Shown here: one piece after another, positions 9,385 through 23,971 of the stretch
Layout of the letters: each line of letters begins with the position of its first letter
Position numbering within the stretch: the stretch's first letter is position 1
DNA from: an uncultured Verrucomicrobiota bacterium
GTDB taxonomy: Bacteria > Verrucomicrobiota > Verrucomicrobiia > Opitutales > Opitutaceae
Length of the DNA: 53,492 bases
NCBI GenBank assembly: GCA_913058185.1
Contig: CAJXQX010000021.1
Span: 1-53,492 of the forward strand
Direction: 5' to 3'
Position numbers and translations under genes: made by a program
The notes under the pieces: model-generated
Database searches by the model: none
The model's input: only the letters and a program-made list of their open reading frames with translations
Told to the model about the DNA's origin: nothing

Positions 9385-9463
9385 CGCATCGCTTTTTTCT
9401 CACCGCCGAAGATTCAGCAAATCACTACACGTCAGTTAAACACCCGACAATTCATCACTTTCC

Positions 9464-9889
<426 letters not shown>

Positions 9890-9915
9890 TTATTCTCCCG
9901 CAACAGCAACTCATC

Positions 9916-9946
9916 GTGGGAGGCCTTCACCGGCCGTCTGTACCAC
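9916..9946 (+). promoter_or_regulatory. Probable L1-binding autoregulatory site before rplA
   Basis: The RNA would fold with GTGG (9916-9919) pairing CCAC (9943-9946) and GGCC (9922-9925) pairing GGCC (9932-9935), leaving the internal strands GA and GTCTGTA. This copies the L1 stem of 23S rRNA, where GGTGGGAGGC faces a strand ending TACCACC; here GTGGGAGGC faces one ending GTACCAC. The rplA Shine-Dalgarno AAGGAG begins at once after the structure (9947), so L1 binding would block its own translation. L1 autoregulation by rRNA mimicry is established in other bacteria and archaea. Confidence 0.8.
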
Positions 9947-9958
9947 AAGGAGTCATCA

Positions 9959-10651
9959 ATGAAGAAACCCAGTAAACGCTACCGCTCCGCCATCTCAGGT
10001 TCCAATCTGAGTGAAGAGCTCTCCCTCGTGGACGCCGTCAAGGTGCTCACCAACTTCCCCAAGACTAAGTTCGACGAGACCGTCGAGCTTTCCTTCCGCC
10101 TCATGGTCGATCCGGCCCAAGGTGATCAGATGGTGCGTGGCACCACTCCGTTGCCTCATGGTTCCGGTAAGAAGGTTTCCGTCTTGGTCTTCACCGACAA
10201 TGCCGAAGCCGCGATCGCCGCGGGTGCTGAGCATGCCGGCCTCGAAGACATGATGAAGAAGGTCAAGGATGGCTGGCTCGGCTTCGATGTCGCCATCGCT
10301 ACTCCTGACGCCATGAAGTCCGTTCGCACGATCGCTCGTGTTCTCGGTCCTAAGGGTCTCATGCCTAATCCGAAAAGTGGCACGGTCACCGACGATATCG
10401 AAGGTGCGATCAAGGCCGTTAAAGCAGGTCGCGTTGAATACAAAGTCGATAAGACCGCCAACATCGGCGTCGGCATCGGCAAACGCTCTTTCACCGAAGA
10501 TCAAATCGTGGAAAACGCCAAAGCTGTTATCGAGGCTATTGGCAAAGCCCGTCCTTCCTCTGTTAAAGGCACCTACATTAAGAATGTCTCCCTCTCGGCT
10601 TCCATGAGCCCCGGGATCAAGGTCGCCTCCACCGAATACAATCAATTCTAA
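9959..10651 (+). CDS. rplA: 50S ribosomal protein L1
   Basis: A 230-residue L1 with the usual two-domain fold. Markers are TVELSFRLMVDPAQGDQMVRGTTPLPHG near residue 42, the VLGPKGLMPNPKSGTV loop, and the GRVEYKVDKTANIGVGIGK region. It forms the mobile L1 stalk at the ribosomal E site and is a translational repressor in many bacteria, consistent with the mimic just upstream. A strong AAGGAG precedes the ATG. It lies 9 nt before rplJ. Confidence 0.98.
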   Translation: MKKPSKRYRSAISGSNLSEELSLVDAVKVLTNFPKTKFDETVELSFRLMVDPAQGDQMVRGTTPLPHGSGKKVSVLVFTDNAEAAIAAGAEHAGLEDMMKKVKDGWLGFDVAIATPDAMKSVRTIARVLGPKGLMPNPKSGTVTDDIEGAIKAVKAGRVEYKVDKTANIGVGIGKRSFTEDQIVENAKAVIEAIGKARPSSVKGTYIKNVSLSASMSPGIKVASTEYNQF

Positions 10652-10660
10652 GGTCACCCA

Positions 10661-11182
10661 ATGAGAGTCGAAAAGAAATACCTTGTCGCCGAAGTTGAGG
10701 AACACCTCAAGAAGTCGGACTACGTCATCCTCACCAACTACACGGGCATCACGGTCGAAGAGACTGCCGAGCTCCGTGCCGGTTTGGAAGAGAACGGCGC
10801 TGAATTCCACGTCGTAAAGAACTCCTCCCTCCGGGTGGCCGCCAAGGCCCTCGGATTACCTGATTTCGGTGACGATCTGAATGGCCCAACGGCCATCATC
10901 GTCGGCGGAGAGAACTCCCCGGGAGCAGCGAAAGTCGTCACCAAATTCTTCAAAGAGAAGAAGAAGGTGGAAGTGAAGTCGGCGGTCCTCCAAGGCAAAC
11001 TCCTCGGAGCCGACGATATCAAAGCTCTCGCTGAACTGCCATCACTGGACGCCCTGCGCGGTCAGTTGCTCGGTCTCCTCAGCAAGCCAGCCACGATGTT
11101 TGTTCAGGTGCTCAACGCTCCGGCTTCCGATTTCGTCGGAGTCCTGCAATCAAAGGTCCGCGCCGAAAATGGCGAAGGCTGA
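10661..11182 (+). CDS. rplJ: 50S ribosomal protein L10
   Basis: A 173-residue L10 with the N-terminal rRNA-binding domain (LVAEVEEHLKKSDYVILTNYTGITVEETAELR, then the FHVVKNSSLRVAAKALG block) and a C-terminal helix that binds L7/L12 dimers. It anchors the stalk that recruits translation factors. There is only a 9-nt gap from rplA, so no separate L10 leader lies upstream; a 161-nt structured gap instead separates it from rplL. AAGGT precedes the ATG. Confidence 0.97.
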   Translation: MRVEKKYLVAEVEEHLKKSDYVILTNYTGITVEETAELRAGLEENGAEFHVVKNSSLRVAAKALGLPDFGDDLNGPTAIIVGGENSPGAAKVVTKFFKEKKKVEVKSAVLQGKLLGADDIKALAELPSLDALRGQLLGLLSKPATMFVQVLNAPASDFVGVLQSKVRAENGEG

Positions 11183-11211
11183 AATCCAACTTAACCTTTA
11201 TACTTTAATCC

Positions 11212-11253
11212 CTTTTCAAATGGCACTTCGGTCCGCCGGAGCGCTTGAGAAAG
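11212..11253 (+). promoter_or_regulatory. Structured element between rplJ and rplL
   Basis: CTTTTCAA (11212-11219) pairs with TTGAGAAAG (11245-11253) with one bulge, and inside it CTTCGG (11226-11231) pairs with CCGGAG (11236-11241) around TCCG. No T-run follows, so it is not a simple terminator. It may be a processing site or a translational control element that raises L7/L12 output over L10. The GGCA-CTTCGG and CCGGA-CGCT edges resemble the hairpin before rplC. Confidence 0.55.
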
Positions 11254-11343
11254 CCCAAAAAATCAACAGCTACTGAATAGGAGATACGTCTCTTAAACGT
11301 GCTTCAGGTTGAAGCTGCTATTCAAACGCGAAAGATCATTATT

Positions 11344-11721
11344 ATGAGCGACATCAACAAAGACCAAGTTATCGACTGGCTCTCCGCACAATCCGTTCTG
11401 GATATTGCCGACATCGTCAAAACTCTCGAAGAGAAGTGGGGCGTTTCCGCCGCTGCTCCCGTAGCCGTTGCTGCTGCCGCTGCTGCTCCTGCCGCTGCTG
11501 CTGAAGAGCAGACCGAATTCGATGTGATTCTCACCGCCGCTGGCGACAAGAAGATCAACGTAATTAAGGAAGTGCGCACCATCACCGGTCTCGGCCTCAA
11601 GGAAGCCAAGGACCTCGTTGAGGGTGCTCCTAAGGCTGTTAAAGAAGCCGCTACCAAAGACGAAGCCGCCGAGATCAAGAAGAAGCTCGAGGCCGCAGGC
11701 GCATCCGTCGAACTCAAGTAA
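11344..11721 (+). CDS. rplL: 50S ribosomal protein L7/L12
   Basis: A 125-residue L7/L12. The N-terminal dimerisation domain (about 1-33) is followed by an Ala-rich hinge (about 36-55) and the C-terminal factor-binding domain with [38 protein letters not shown]. It is present in several copies per ribosome and stimulates EF-Tu and EF-G. The start [13 protein letters not shown] gives the normal length; upstream codons in the frame are leader. No Shine-Dalgarno sequence is visible despite the need for high output. Confidence 0.97.
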   Translation: MSDINKDQVIDWLSAQSVLDIADIVKTLEEKWGVSAAAPVAVAAAAAAPAAAAEEQTEFDVILTAAGDKKINVIKEVRTITGLGLKEAKDLVEGAPKAVKEAATKDEAAEIKKKLEAAGASVELK

Positions 11722-11770
11722 GGTTACTGACCACTTGAATTCAACCGACGCTTATCGTCCGTTTACTTCA

Positions 11771-11810
11771 GGACAGGCCGTGTTATCACGCGGCCTGTCC
11801 TTTGCCTTTT
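11771..11810 (+). terminator. Hairpin after rplL, likely partial terminator
   Basis: GGACAGGCC (11771-11779) pairs with GGCCTGTCC (11792-11800), with a further GTG/CAC pairing inside, followed by TTTGCCTTTT. It lies between the rplKAJL and rpoBC genes. In E. coli a partial terminator at this place lowers rpoBC expression relative to the ribosomal proteins, and the same role is likely. Confidence 0.8.
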
Positions 11811-11938
11811 CTAAATCCGTTCCTTTTTTGCCAGTATTGACCTCTTTTCGCCACCGCCGGGGTGGGGAAGCAAAGGTCTGACGATAGCACTTTCCGTCTG
11901 CTACCGTCACTCAGTCATCCAACCAACCGGGAAATTCT

Positions 11939-14900
11939 ATGGCCGTCCGTAAAAACCAAGCCGATCGCATCAATTTCGGTAAGCTCCGTGAGGTGCTTCA
12001 ACCACCGAACTTGATCGAACTCCAGATCAGTTCTTATCTCGATTACCTGCAAAAAGGGACCCCAGACAAGCAGCGCCTAAACCAAGGCCTCGAAGCTGTT
12101 TTTCGGGAAGTATTCCCAATCGAGTCGTATGACGGACGTCTGACGCTCGAATACGTTTCCTACACCATCGGTGAGCCCAAGCACTCCGAAATCGAGTGCT
12201 TGCGCGAAGGCGTCACCTATTCGGTGCCCCTCTACGTGAAGCTTCGCCTCCGCGAAGAAGACTTCATCAAGGACGAGGAAATCTACATGGGTGAAATCCC
12301 TATGGTGACTCTGCGCGGTTCGTTCATCATCAACGGCGCCGAGCGCGTCGTCGTTTCCCAACTTCACCGTTCGCCTGGTATCGCGTTCGAGGTAGCTCCT
12401 CACGCCAACGGCAAACTCCTCCACTCTTTCCGCATCATCCCGGACCGCGGCACTTGGTTGGAAGTTCAGTTCGATAACAACGACCTTCTTTACGTTTACC
12501 TCGATCGCCGTCGTCGTCGTCGCAAATTCCTCATCACCACGCTGCTGCGTGCCGTGGGTTACTCGAGCGATACTGAGATCCTTGATCTGTTCTACACGAT
12601 CCAGGAGCTCAAGACCAGCAAAGCCCTCAAGATGGAGAACGTCTCCAACTTGGTCTTGGTCGAAGATGCTATCGACGCTCAGCAAGGTGTGGTTCTCGCC
12701 CGTGCGCTCGAGCCGCTGACTAAGCAAATCGTGCGTTCCATCGAGGAGCACGACATCCCTCTCATTCGTGTCATCGACACGTCCGTAGATGAGGGTGCCC
12801 TCACTCGCGCCATTAAGAAGGATCCGACTCGCAACGAAGAGGAAGCCCTTAAGGAAATTTACAAGCGCCTCCGTCCCGGTGAGCCGCCTACAACTGCTAA
12901 CGCTAAGGCTCTGCTCAAGCGTCTCTTCTTCGATCCAAAACGCTACGACCTCGGTCGCGTGGGTCGTTACAAGGTCAACCAGAAGCTCGGTCTCAATGTC
13001 GATCTCGAGCAACGCACGCTGGAATCCGGTGACATCGTCGCCGCGACCAAGTATCTTGTTCGCCTCAAGAAGGGCGAGGGCGTCGTCGATGATATCGATC
13101 ACCTCGGTTCCCGTCGCGTCCGCACCGTCGGCGAGTTGCTCGCCAACCAATGCCGCGTGGGTCTTTCCCGCACGGAGCGTCTCGTTCGCGAGCGTATGAC
13201 CATGTATGACCAAAGTGTCGATTCGATCACGCCGCAAAAGCTGATCAACCCGAAGGCACTTACTACTGTTATCCGCGATTTCTTTGCCCGGTCCCAACTC
13301 TCGCAGTTCATGGACCAGATTAACCCGCTCGCCGAGGTTACGCACAAGCGTCGCTTGTCCGCCCTCGGCCCGGGTGGTCTCAATCGCGAACGCGCCGGCT
13401 TCGAAGTCCGAGATGTGCATCCTTCGCACTACGGTCGTATTTGTCCGATTGAAACCCCAGAGGGTCCGAACATCGGTCTCATCAACTCTCTCTCCACCTA
13501 CGCCCGGGTGAACGAGTTCGGCTTCATCGAGACGCCTTACCGTTTAGTCACCAAGGGTAAGGTCAGCGACAAGATCAACTACCTCACCGCCGATCAGGAG
13601 GAAGGTAAGATCATCGCGCAGGCCAATTCCGAAATGGATGACAAGGGTAACTTCGTCGGTGACGTCACCGTCCGTCAGGACGGCGAGTTCCTCGAAGTCG
13701 AGGCTGCTGAAGTCAACTACATGGACGTTTCGCCCAAGCAGGTCATTTCGATCGCGGCTGGTATGATTCCGTTCCTGGAGCATGATGATGCGAATCGCGC
13801 CCTCATGGGTTCCAACATGCAGCGCCAAGGTGTGCCGCTTCTCCAAGCCGAGTCCCCTTACGTGGGAACCGGAATTGAAGAGCGTGTTGCCCGTGACTCC
13901 AAAATTGTAGCTGTCGCTGACGAGCCTGGTATCGTTGCTTCGGTTGACGCCCAACGCGTGGTTGTCACGGCCGATGGCGAGATGCCTAAGAACTTCGACA
14001 AGTCCCCTAAGACTGACTCGAAGAAAGGCGTTCAAGTTTACGAACTCCGCAAGTTCATGCGGTCCAACGCCGGCACCTGCTTCAATCAGAAGCCGATCGT
14101 CGATCGCGGCCAAAAGGTAAAAGCTGGTGACATCATCGCTGATGGACCTTCCACCCAGAAGGGTGAGATGGCTCTCGGTCGTAATGTCCTCGTCGGCTTC
14201 ATGCCTTGGAATGGTTACAACTTTGAGGATGCCATTCTGATCTCTGAGAAAGTGCTCAAGGAAGACATCTTCACTTCGATCCATATTCAAGAGTTCGAAG
14301 TCACCGCGCGTGACACGAAACTCGGACCTGAGGAAATTACCCGTGATATTCCTAACGTCGGTGAAGAAGCGCTGAAGAACCTCGATCACAACGGTGTCAT
14401 TCGCATCGGTGCAGAAGTTCGCCCTGGCGACATTCTCGTCGGTAAGATCACGCCGAAGTCTGAAACCGAACTCGCGCCGGAAGAGAAACTCCTCCGCGCC
14501 ATCTTCGGTGAAAAGGCCGCTGATGTTAAGGATACTTCACTCGTCGTTCCATCTGGTGCCCGCGGTATCGTGATGGACATCAAAGTTTCCAGCCGCGTCG
14601 ATTTTGAACGTGAGAAGCTTTCGCCTTCCGATCGTCGCCGTCAGGTCAAACAGATCCAAGAGGGTTACAAGACCGAGATGGATAAGCTACGTGAGTCCCT
14701 GACTGAGGCGCTCTCTAACATTCTCCTCGGTGAAAAGATCCCGCTCGACGTTATCAACGGCGACAGCGGTGAGATCATCATCCCGGCCAACCGTAAGATC
14801 ACGAAGACGCTTCTCCGGAAGCTCGCCGCCGTCTCCAAGCATGTTGAAATCGATCCTTCACCGGTTCGGATCAAGATCATGGAGATCATCGGTTCCTTCC

Positions 14901-15784
14901 AATCGAAGTTCGACGAACTCGAAGCTGATCGTGCTCGCAAAATCGCTGGAGTCGAATCCGGCGAGAGCGATGGCGCCGGTGCCATCAAGCAGGTCAAGGT
15001 CTACGTCGCCACCAAGCAGAAGCTGCAGGTCGGTGACAAGATGGCTGGTCGTCACGGTAATAAGGGTGTGGTCGCCAAGATTGTGCCGGAGGAAGACATG
15101 CCATTCTTACCGGATGGCACTCCGATTCAAATCTGCCTCAATCCTTTGGGCGTGCCTTCCCGCATGAACGTTGGACAGGTTCTCGAGACTCACTTGGGTT
15201 GGGCTTGTTCCAAGCTCGGCATCAAGGTCGCAACTCCTGTGTTCGACGGTATCCCCGAGAAACAGGTTCGTGCCTATCTCGAAGAAGCTGGTCTGCCTAG
15301 CACGGGTAAGTCGGTCCTCTTTGATGGTCGCACCGGAACCAAGATCGATCAGCAGGTGGTGGTCGGCTACATTTACATGATGAAGCTGAATCACTTGGTC
15401 TCCCATAAGATTCACGCCCGTGCGGTTGGTCCGTATTCCCTCGTCACCCAGCAGCCGCTCGGTGGTAAGGCCCAATACGGTGGTCAACGCTTCGGTGAAA
15501 TGGAGGTCTGGGCGCTCGAGGCCTATGGCGCAGCGTACACGCTGCAGGAATTGCTCACCGTCAAGTCTGACGATGTTCAAGGCCGCACCAAGATCTACGA
15601 GTCGCTGGTTAAGGGTGATAACACCCTCACCGCCGGCACGCCAGAATCGTTCAACGTGTTGATCAAGGAAATCCAGTCCCTCGGATTGGATATCAAGCTC
15701 AACAAGAAGGATGCCCTCGGTAACCTCACGCCAGTTCACACTCCCTCCGCCGCGTCGATTCAGACTCGTGCGAGCAGCTTCTAA
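11939..15784 (+). CDS. rpoB: DNA-directed RNA polymerase subunit beta
   Basis: A 1281-residue beta subunit. Landmarks include the rifampicin pocket ([20 protein letters not shown] near 452-471), the [26 protein letters not shown] block, the [14 protein letters not shown] active-site segment and the C-terminal [25 protein letters not shown] clamp segment. I461 stands where E. coli has N518 in the rifampicin region. It catalyses RNA synthesis together with RpoC, which follows after 23 nt. The long 5' gap (11722-11938) carries the terminator hairpin; no strong promoter was recognised. Confidence 0.98.
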   Translation: MAVRKNQADRINFGKLREVLQPPNLIELQISSYLDYLQKGTPDKQRLNQGLEAVFREVFPIESYDGRLTLEYVSYTIGEPKHSEIECLREGVTYSVPLYVKLRLREEDFIKDEEIYMGEIPMVTLRGSFIINGAERVVVSQLHRSPGIAFEVAPHANGKLLHSFRIIPDRGTWLEVQFDNNDLLYVYLDRRRRRRKFLITTLLRAVGYSSDTEILDLFYTIQELKTSKALKMENVSNLVLVEDAIDAQQGVVLARALEPLTKQIVRSIEEHDIPLIRVIDTSVDEGALTRAIKKDPTRNEEEALKEIYKRLRPGEPPTTANAKALLKRLFFDPKRYDLGRVGRYKVNQKLGLNVDLEQRTLESGDIVAATKYLVRLKKGEGVVDDIDHLGSRRVRTVGELLANQCRVGLSRTERLVRERMTMYDQSVDSITPQKLINPKALTTVIRDFFARSQLSQFMDQINPLAEVTHKRRLSALGPGGLNRERAGFEVRDVHPSHYGRICPIETPEGPNIGLINSLSTYARVNEFGFIETPYRLVTKGKVSDKINYLTADQEEGKIIAQANSEMDDKGNFVGDVTVRQDGEFLEVEAAEVNYMDVSPKQVISIAAGMIPFLEHDDANRALMGSNMQRQGVPLLQAESPYVGTGIEERVARDSKIVAVADEPGIVASVDAQRVVVTADGEMPKNFDKSPKTDSKKGVQVYELRKFMRSNAGTCFNQKPIVDRGQKVKAGDIIADGPSTQKGEMALGRNVLVGFMPWNGYNFEDAILISEKVLKEDIFTSIHIQEFEVTARDTKLGPEEITRDIPNVGEEALKNLDHNGVIRIGAEVRPGDILVGKITPKSETELAPEEKLLRAIFGEKAADVKDTSLVVPSGARGIVMDIKVSSRVDFEREKLSPSDRRRQVKQIQEGYKTEMDKLRESLTEALSNILLGEKIPLDVINGDSGEIIIPANRKITKTLLRKLAAVSKHVEIDPSPVRIKIMEIIGSFQSKFDELEADRARKIAGVESGESDGAGAIKQVKVYVATKQKLQVGDKMAGRHGNKGVVAKIVPEEDMPFLPDGTPIQICLNPLGVPSRMNVGQVLETHLGWACSKLGIKVATPVFDGIPEKQVRAYLEEAGLPSTGKSVLFDGRTGTKIDQQVVVGYIYMMKLNHLVSHKIHARAVGPYSLVTQQPLGGKAQYGGQRFGEMEVWALEAYGAAYTLQELLTVKSDDVQGRTKIYESLVKGDNTLTAGTPESFNVLIKEIQSLGLDIKLNKKDALGNLTPVHTPSAASIQTRASSF

Positions 15785-15807
15785 TTTAACTACAGGATAA
15801 TCACACC

Positions 15808-19962
<4,155 letters not shown>

Positions 19963-19985
19963 TCCAAGTTCCGTAAACAATTACC

Positions 19986-20015
19986 AAGCCGCCTGTTACG
20001 ACAGGCGGCTTTTTT
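19986..20015 (+). terminator. Intrinsic terminator after rpoC
   Basis: AGCCGCCTGT (19987-19996) and ACAGGCGGCT (20001-20010) form a perfect 10-bp stem with a TACG loop, followed by TTTTT. This is a textbook factor-independent terminator 24 nt after the rpoC stop. Confidence 0.95.
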
Positions 20016-20050
20016 GGGTTCAGATGAATTGCTTCGGGGTAAATTAAGAC

Positions 20051-20164
20051 TTGTCAAAGCAGATACACTTCCGGATGTTGAGCGTCCCTCCCGCCAAAAA
20101 CACTTTGTCGAGCCTAGCTCCGGAGTGTTTATTCGCCCGGTCCTCGTGACCGGGCGATTTTTTT
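20051..20164 (+). ncRNA. Candidate small RNA between the two rpoC-rpsL terminators
   Basis: Between two strong terminators lies a hairpin: AAACACT (20098-20104) pairs with AGTGTTT (20124-20130), with an inner GAGC/GCTC stem (20110-20113, 20117-20120). The second terminator follows 3 nt later, which is the layout of a small RNA with its own terminator. TTGTCA at 20051-20056 could be a -35 box, but the -10 position (GATGTT) is weak. No open reading frame of interest is present. Equally possible is a backup terminator with an added hairpin. Confidence 0.3.
20134..20164 (+). terminator. Second intrinsic terminator before rpsL
   Basis: CGCCCGGTC (20134-20142) and GACCGGGCG (20148-20156) form a perfect 9-bp stem with loop CTCGT, followed by ATTTTTTT. 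It stops any transcript that passes the first terminator, or ends the candidate small RNA. Confidence 0.93.
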
Positions 20165-20513
20165 GCACCCACCGGAAGGTTCGCCAGAGGGGAGGGCGCA
20201 TTACTCGGCTTTGAGAGGTCGTAGAAACAGGTAATTCCGCCGGTAAAATCTCTTCAGTTAGGCGGGTTTAGAAAGTATTCTAGCAAAACTGACATCGAGA
20301 CTTGTCAAGCGGCTCAGAAATCTGTGCGCTCTTCCTCCTTTTCCGTTTATCGGTCTGCTCTCCACTCCGTGGGGGTATATCTAACTCTCCGTGAAATTGG
20401 TTCTTCGGAACCCGGTTTCGCAACATTCTCTTTTTCGCCAATTTAGCTTGATCGCATTTCGGCGGGTCCTCACTTTTCGCCTCTTTTCCCAACTACATTC
20501 ACTCGTTTTAACC
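20165..20513 (+). promoter_or_regulatory. Long rpsL leader region
   Basis: This gene-free stretch must contain the promoter for the rpsL-rpsG-fusA-S10 run because two terminators precede it. I found no convincing -35/-10 pair. A hairpin with a UUCG-type tetraloop is clear: GGTTC (20399-20403), TTCG, GAACC (20408-20412). CCGCC near 20238 and GGCGG near 20261 could also pair. The last 60 nt are pyrimidine-rich and unstructured. Confidence 0.45.
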
Positions 20514-20894
20514 ATGCCGACCATTAACCAACTCGTGCGCAAAGGACGCCGCAAGATCGTTGCGAAGTCCAAATCGCCGGCTCTTGACTCCAACCCATTT
20601 CGCCGTGGCGTCTGCGTGCAGGTCATGACCCGCACGCCTAAGAAACCTAATTCGGCTATCCGTAAGGTCGCCAAGGTGCGTCTTACTAACGGCAACGAAG
20701 TGATTTCCTACATTCCTGATGAGGGTCACAACTTGCAGGAGCATAGTATCGTATTGGTGCGTGGCGGCCGCGTAAAAGATCTTCCTGGTGTGCGTTATCA
20801 CATCGTTCGTGGTGCCCTCGATGCTACTGGCGTCGAAAAACGTCGCCGCAGCCGTTCCAAATATGGGGTCAAACGCCCTAAGGATAAGAAATAA
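20514..20894 (+). CDS. rpsL: 30S ribosomal protein S12
   Basis: A 126-residue S12 with the decoding-site loops [17 protein letters not shown] and [15 protein letters not shown], the places where streptomycin-resistance changes occur in other bacteria; the Lys residues of PKKPN and RVKDLP are wild-type. The segment before PFRRGVC reads SPALDSN, slightly unlike the common form. The ATG at 20514 gives the standard [12 protein letters not shown] start; 41 upstream codons in the frame are leader. No Shine-Dalgarno sequence is seen. It opens the str cluster. Confidence 0.97.
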   Translation: MPTINQLVRKGRRKIVAKSKSPALDSNPFRRGVCVQVMTRTPKKPNSAIRKVAKVRLTNGNEVISYIPDEGHNLQEHSIVLVRGGRVKDLPGVRYHIVRGALDATGVEKRRRSRSKYGVKRPKDKK

Positions 20895-20912
20895 CCTTTT
20901 TCATTTTCGAAC

Positions 20913-21386
20913 ATGTCACGTCGCCATAGAGCCACTAAGCGTAAGGTAATCCCTGACGCCCGTTACAACAGCCCTCTCGTCGCTCACCTCGTTAACGTGG
21001 TGATGATCGACGGTAAGAAGAGCATCGCCGAGCGTATCGTTTACGGTGCCTTCGAGAAGGTTTCCGAGAAGCTCGAAAAGGGTGATCCTGTCGACCTGCT
21101 TATCGGTGCGTTGGAAAACGCCCGTCCTCGTCTTGAGGTTAAGAGCCGCCGCGTAGGTGGCGCCACATACCAAGTTCCCGTGGAGATTTCCTACGAACGC
21201 CAGCAGAGCCTCGCGCTGCGCTGGATCGTGACTGCTGCCGGTAGCCGCAAGGGTATCGTCATGCGTGACGCCCTCGCCAACGAGATTGTTGATGCTTACA
21301 ACAACACTGGCGGAGTCGTTAAGAAGAAGGAAGACACCCATAAGATGGCCCAGGCCAATCGCGCCTTTGCTCACCTCCGTTGGTAA
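20913..21386 (+). CDS. rpsG: 30S ribosomal protein S7
   Basis: A 157-residue S7, normal length, starting [15 protein letters not shown] and containing the conserved [21 protein letters not shown] and [11 protein letters not shown] blocks. It nucleates the 30S head and lines the E-site tRNA path. It lies 18 nt after rpsL and 12 nt before fusA. The upstream bases are T-rich with no ribosome site. Confidence 0.98.
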   Translation: MSRRHRATKRKVIPDARYNSPLVAHLVNVVMIDGKKSIAERIVYGAFEKVSEKLEKGDPVDLLIGALENARPRLEVKSRRVGGATYQVPVEISYERQQSLALRWIVTAAGSRKGIVMRDALANEIVDAYNNTGGVVKKKEDTHKMAQANRAFAHLRW

Positions 21387-21398
21387 GGATTTATTTTA

Positions 21399-23588
21399 AT
21401 GTCTTCCGAAATTCCAGAGATCAAAGTTGTCACCGAGCGCTCCCAAGTTGCTTCGGTTAACGCCAAAGAGCGTCCTTTCCCATTGGAATGGACCCGTAAC
21501 ATCGGCATTGCCGCGCACATCGATGCCGGCAAGACGACCACCACCGAACGTATTCTTTTCTATTCCGGCGCTGTTCATAAGATCGGCGAGGTTCACGAAG
21601 GTGATACCGTAACCGATTGGATGGCTCAGGAAAAAGAGCGCGGTATCACAATTACCGCGGCCGCTATCTCCTGTGCTTGGGATGCGTCCTGTGGCGCATG
21701 GAAGGGTATCAATCAACGTATCAACATCATCGACACTCCCGGTCACGTGGACTTCACGGCCGAGGTGGAGCGCTCCATGCGGGTGCTGGATGGTGCAGTC
21801 GCCGTTTTCTGTGCGGTTGCCGGTGTGCAGCCCCAGTCCGAAACCGTTTGGCGTCAGGCCAACAAATATAACGTCCCTCGTCTGGCCTTCATCAATAAGA
21901 TGGACCGAGTCGGAGCCGATTATTTTACCGCTATCAGCGAGATGCGTGAGAAACTGGGTGCCAATGCCCACGCTCTTTGTATTCCGATCGGCGCTGAGGA
22001 AAACTTTTCTGGCCTCATCGATCTCGTCCAAAATGTTGCTTACATCTTTGGCACTGAGAAAGACACCCTCGGGCTTGAGCCTGTTACTTCCGACATTCCG
22101 GAAGAGTATAAAGCTCAAGCCGCGGAATACCGTGAGCAATTGATCGAAGCTCTCTGCGACTTTGATGACAATCTCGCCGAGAAGTTTCTCGGAGCTGCAG
22201 AGATCTCTGTTTCAGAGATCATGTTCGCCGTTCGTAAGGCCACGATTTCCCTCGAGTTTACAGGCGTGATGCCTGGTTCCGCGTTCAAGAACAAGGGCGT
22301 GCAACGCTTACTTGACGCCGTGGTTAATTACCTGCCAAGCCCCATCGACCTTCCCGCTATCAAGGGGCAGGACAGCGAAGGCGACCCCGTCTCCGTTGCG
22401 GTCGACGATGCTGGTAAACTGGTTGGTCTCGTTTTCAAACTTTGGACTGACCCATTCGTGGGTAAACTCGTTTTCTACCGCGTATATTCCGGTCAGATGA
22501 AGCGTGGTGCTCCGGTCTATAACCCTCGCACCCGTCGTTCGGAACGCGTTTCGCGTCTCGTGCTCATGCGTGCCATGGACCGTGATGAAATCGACATCGC
22601 CTACTCCGGTGACATTTGCGCTGTGGTTGGCGTGAAGAACATCATCACGGGTGACACCCTTTGTGACGCTGATTTCGACATCCGCCTTGAGCCACCTTCC
22701 TTCCCGGAACCGGTTATCGCGATGTCCATCGAGCCAAACACCAAGGCTGACCAAGAGAAGATGGGCACAGCCCTCCAACGTCTGGTGGCTGAAGATCCGA
22801 CCCTCACCGTCAAAACAGACGAAGAGACCGGACAAACCATTCTCTCCGGTATGGGTGAACTTCACTTGGAAATCATCATCGACCGCATGCGTCGTGAGTT
22901 CCGCGTTGAGGCTACTACGGGCAAACCGCAGATCGCGTATCGTGAAACCATTTTGGCTGATGCCGATGGCGAAGGTAAATTTATCCGCCAGTCCGGTGGT
23001 AAGGGCCAATACGGCCACGTGGTGATCAAGATGGAGCCCAACGAAAAGGGTAAGGGAATCGAAGTCACCAACAAGATTGTTGGTGGTGTGATCCCGAAGG
23101 AATTCATCAAACCTACCACAGATGGCCTCATGGAGGCCTGCAACAATGGTGTGCTCGCTGGTTACCCTGTGGTCGATGTGAAGATGACGATTGTTGATGG
23201 TTCATTCCATCCGGTCGACTCCTCCGAAATCGCCTTCAAAATGGCTGGTATCTTCGCGTTCAAGGATGCGATGAAGAAGGCCACTCCGATCATGCTCGAA
23301 CCGATCATGGGCGTTGAAATCACGACTCCCGAGGAGTTCCAAGGTGACCTTATCGGTGACATCAACCGTCGTCGCGGTCGCATCAACGGTATGGAAAGTA
23401 AAGCCGGTGCCGCCATCGTCGATACTCACGTGCCTCTCGAAATGCTCTTCGGTTACGTCACCGACATTCGTTCTCTCTCTAAAGGTCGCGCTAGTGCGGC
23501 CATCTCGCCTTCTCACTTCGAGCAAGTTCCGGCCTCGGTTCTCAGCAAGATTGTTGAGGCCTCCACGCAGGCACCTGCCCGCACTTAA
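21399..23588 (+). CDS. fusA: Elongation factor G
   Basis: A 729-residue translocase GTPase. Motifs in order are AHIDAGKTT (G1), RGITI (switch I, unlike the EF-Tu here), DTPGHVDF (G3) and NKMD (G4), then domains II-V with GELHLEIIIDR and the late GYPVVDVK and DIRSLSKGR segments. It drives ribosome translocation and, with RRF, recycling. Length is slightly above the usual 690-700, partly from a longer N-terminus (about 25 residues before the NIGIAAH core) and an insertion around AWDASCGAWKGINQR. AAGGA lies 9 nt before the ATG. Confidence 0.98.
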   Translation: MSSEIPEIKVVTERSQVASVNAKERPFPLEWTRNIGIAAHIDAGKTTTTERILFYSGAVHKIGEVHEGDTVTDWMAQEKERGITITAAAISCAWDASCGAWKGINQRINIIDTPGHVDFTAEVERSMRVLDGAVAVFCAVAGVQPQSETVWRQANKYNVPRLAFINKMDRVGADYFTAISEMREKLGANAHALCIPIGAEENFSGLIDLVQNVAYIFGTEKDTLGLEPVTSDIPEEYKAQAAEYREQLIEALCDFDDNLAEKFLGAAEISVSEIMFAVRKATISLEFTGVMPGSAFKNKGVQRLLDAVVNYLPSPIDLPAIKGQDSEGDPVSVAVDDAGKLVGLVFKLWTDPFVGKLVFYRVYSGQMKRGAPVYNPRTRRSERVSRLVLMRAMDRDEIDIAYSGDICAVVGVKNIITGDTLCDADFDIRLEPPSFPEPVIAMSIEPNTKADQEKMGTALQRLVAEDPTLTVKTDEETGQTILSGMGELHLEIIIDRMRREFRVEATTGKPQIAYRETILADADGEGKFIRQSGGKGQYGHVVIKMEPNEKGKGIEVTNKIVGGVIPKEFIKPTTDGLMEACNNGVLAGYPVVDVKMTIVDGSFHPVDSSEIAFKMAGIFAFKDAMKKATPIMLEPIMGVEITTPEEFQGDLIGDINRRRGRINGMESKAGAAIVDTHVPLEMLFGYVTDIRSLSKGRASAAISPSHFEQVPASVLSKIVEASTQAPART

Positions 23589-23612
23589 TCTAACTCCGTT
23601 CTTTATATCGCC

Positions 23613-23921
23613 ATGCAAGGCCAACGCATTCGCATCAAACTCCAAGGTTTCGATTACCGTGTAATCGATCAATCCGCTTTGGAAATCGTCGAGACCGCCA
23701 AGCGCTCCGGTGCCCGAGTCTCGGGTCCCATCCCGTTGCCAACTCGCATCGAGAAGCTCAGCGTCAATCGTTCCCCGCACGTGGACAAGAAGTCCATGGA
23801 GCAGTTCGAGACCCGCACGCACAAGCGTCTCATCGATATCATTGAACCCACCGCCCAAACGGTTGATGAGCTCAAGAAGCTCAACCTCCCATCCGGCGTG
23901 GATATCTCTATCAACGTCTAA
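23613..23921 (+). CDS. rpsJ: 30S ribosomal protein S10
   Basis: A 102-residue S10 with the standard start ([19 protein letters not shown]), the [12 protein letters not shown] loop and the [21 protein letters not shown] block. Besides its ribosomal role, S10 (NusE) joins antitermination complexes and binds NusG. It lies 24 nt after fusA, so the str and S10 clusters are fused, and 136 nt before rplC. No Shine-Dalgarno sequence is visible. Confidence 0.98.
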   Translation: MQGQRIRIKLQGFDYRVIDQSALEIVETAKRSGARVSGPIPLPTRIEKLSVNRSPHVDKKSMEQFETRTHKRLIDIIEPTAQTVDELKKLNLPSGVDISINV

Positions 23922-23971
23922 TCCGCCCCTACGGCTCGATTAACCCAGTTCTTAATATCACCAATAACTCA

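Noticed and set aside
12077-13429. Long minus-strand open frame opposite rpoB (450 codons)
   Set aside because: Same shadow effect from strong codon bias on the plus strand; no recognisable motif.
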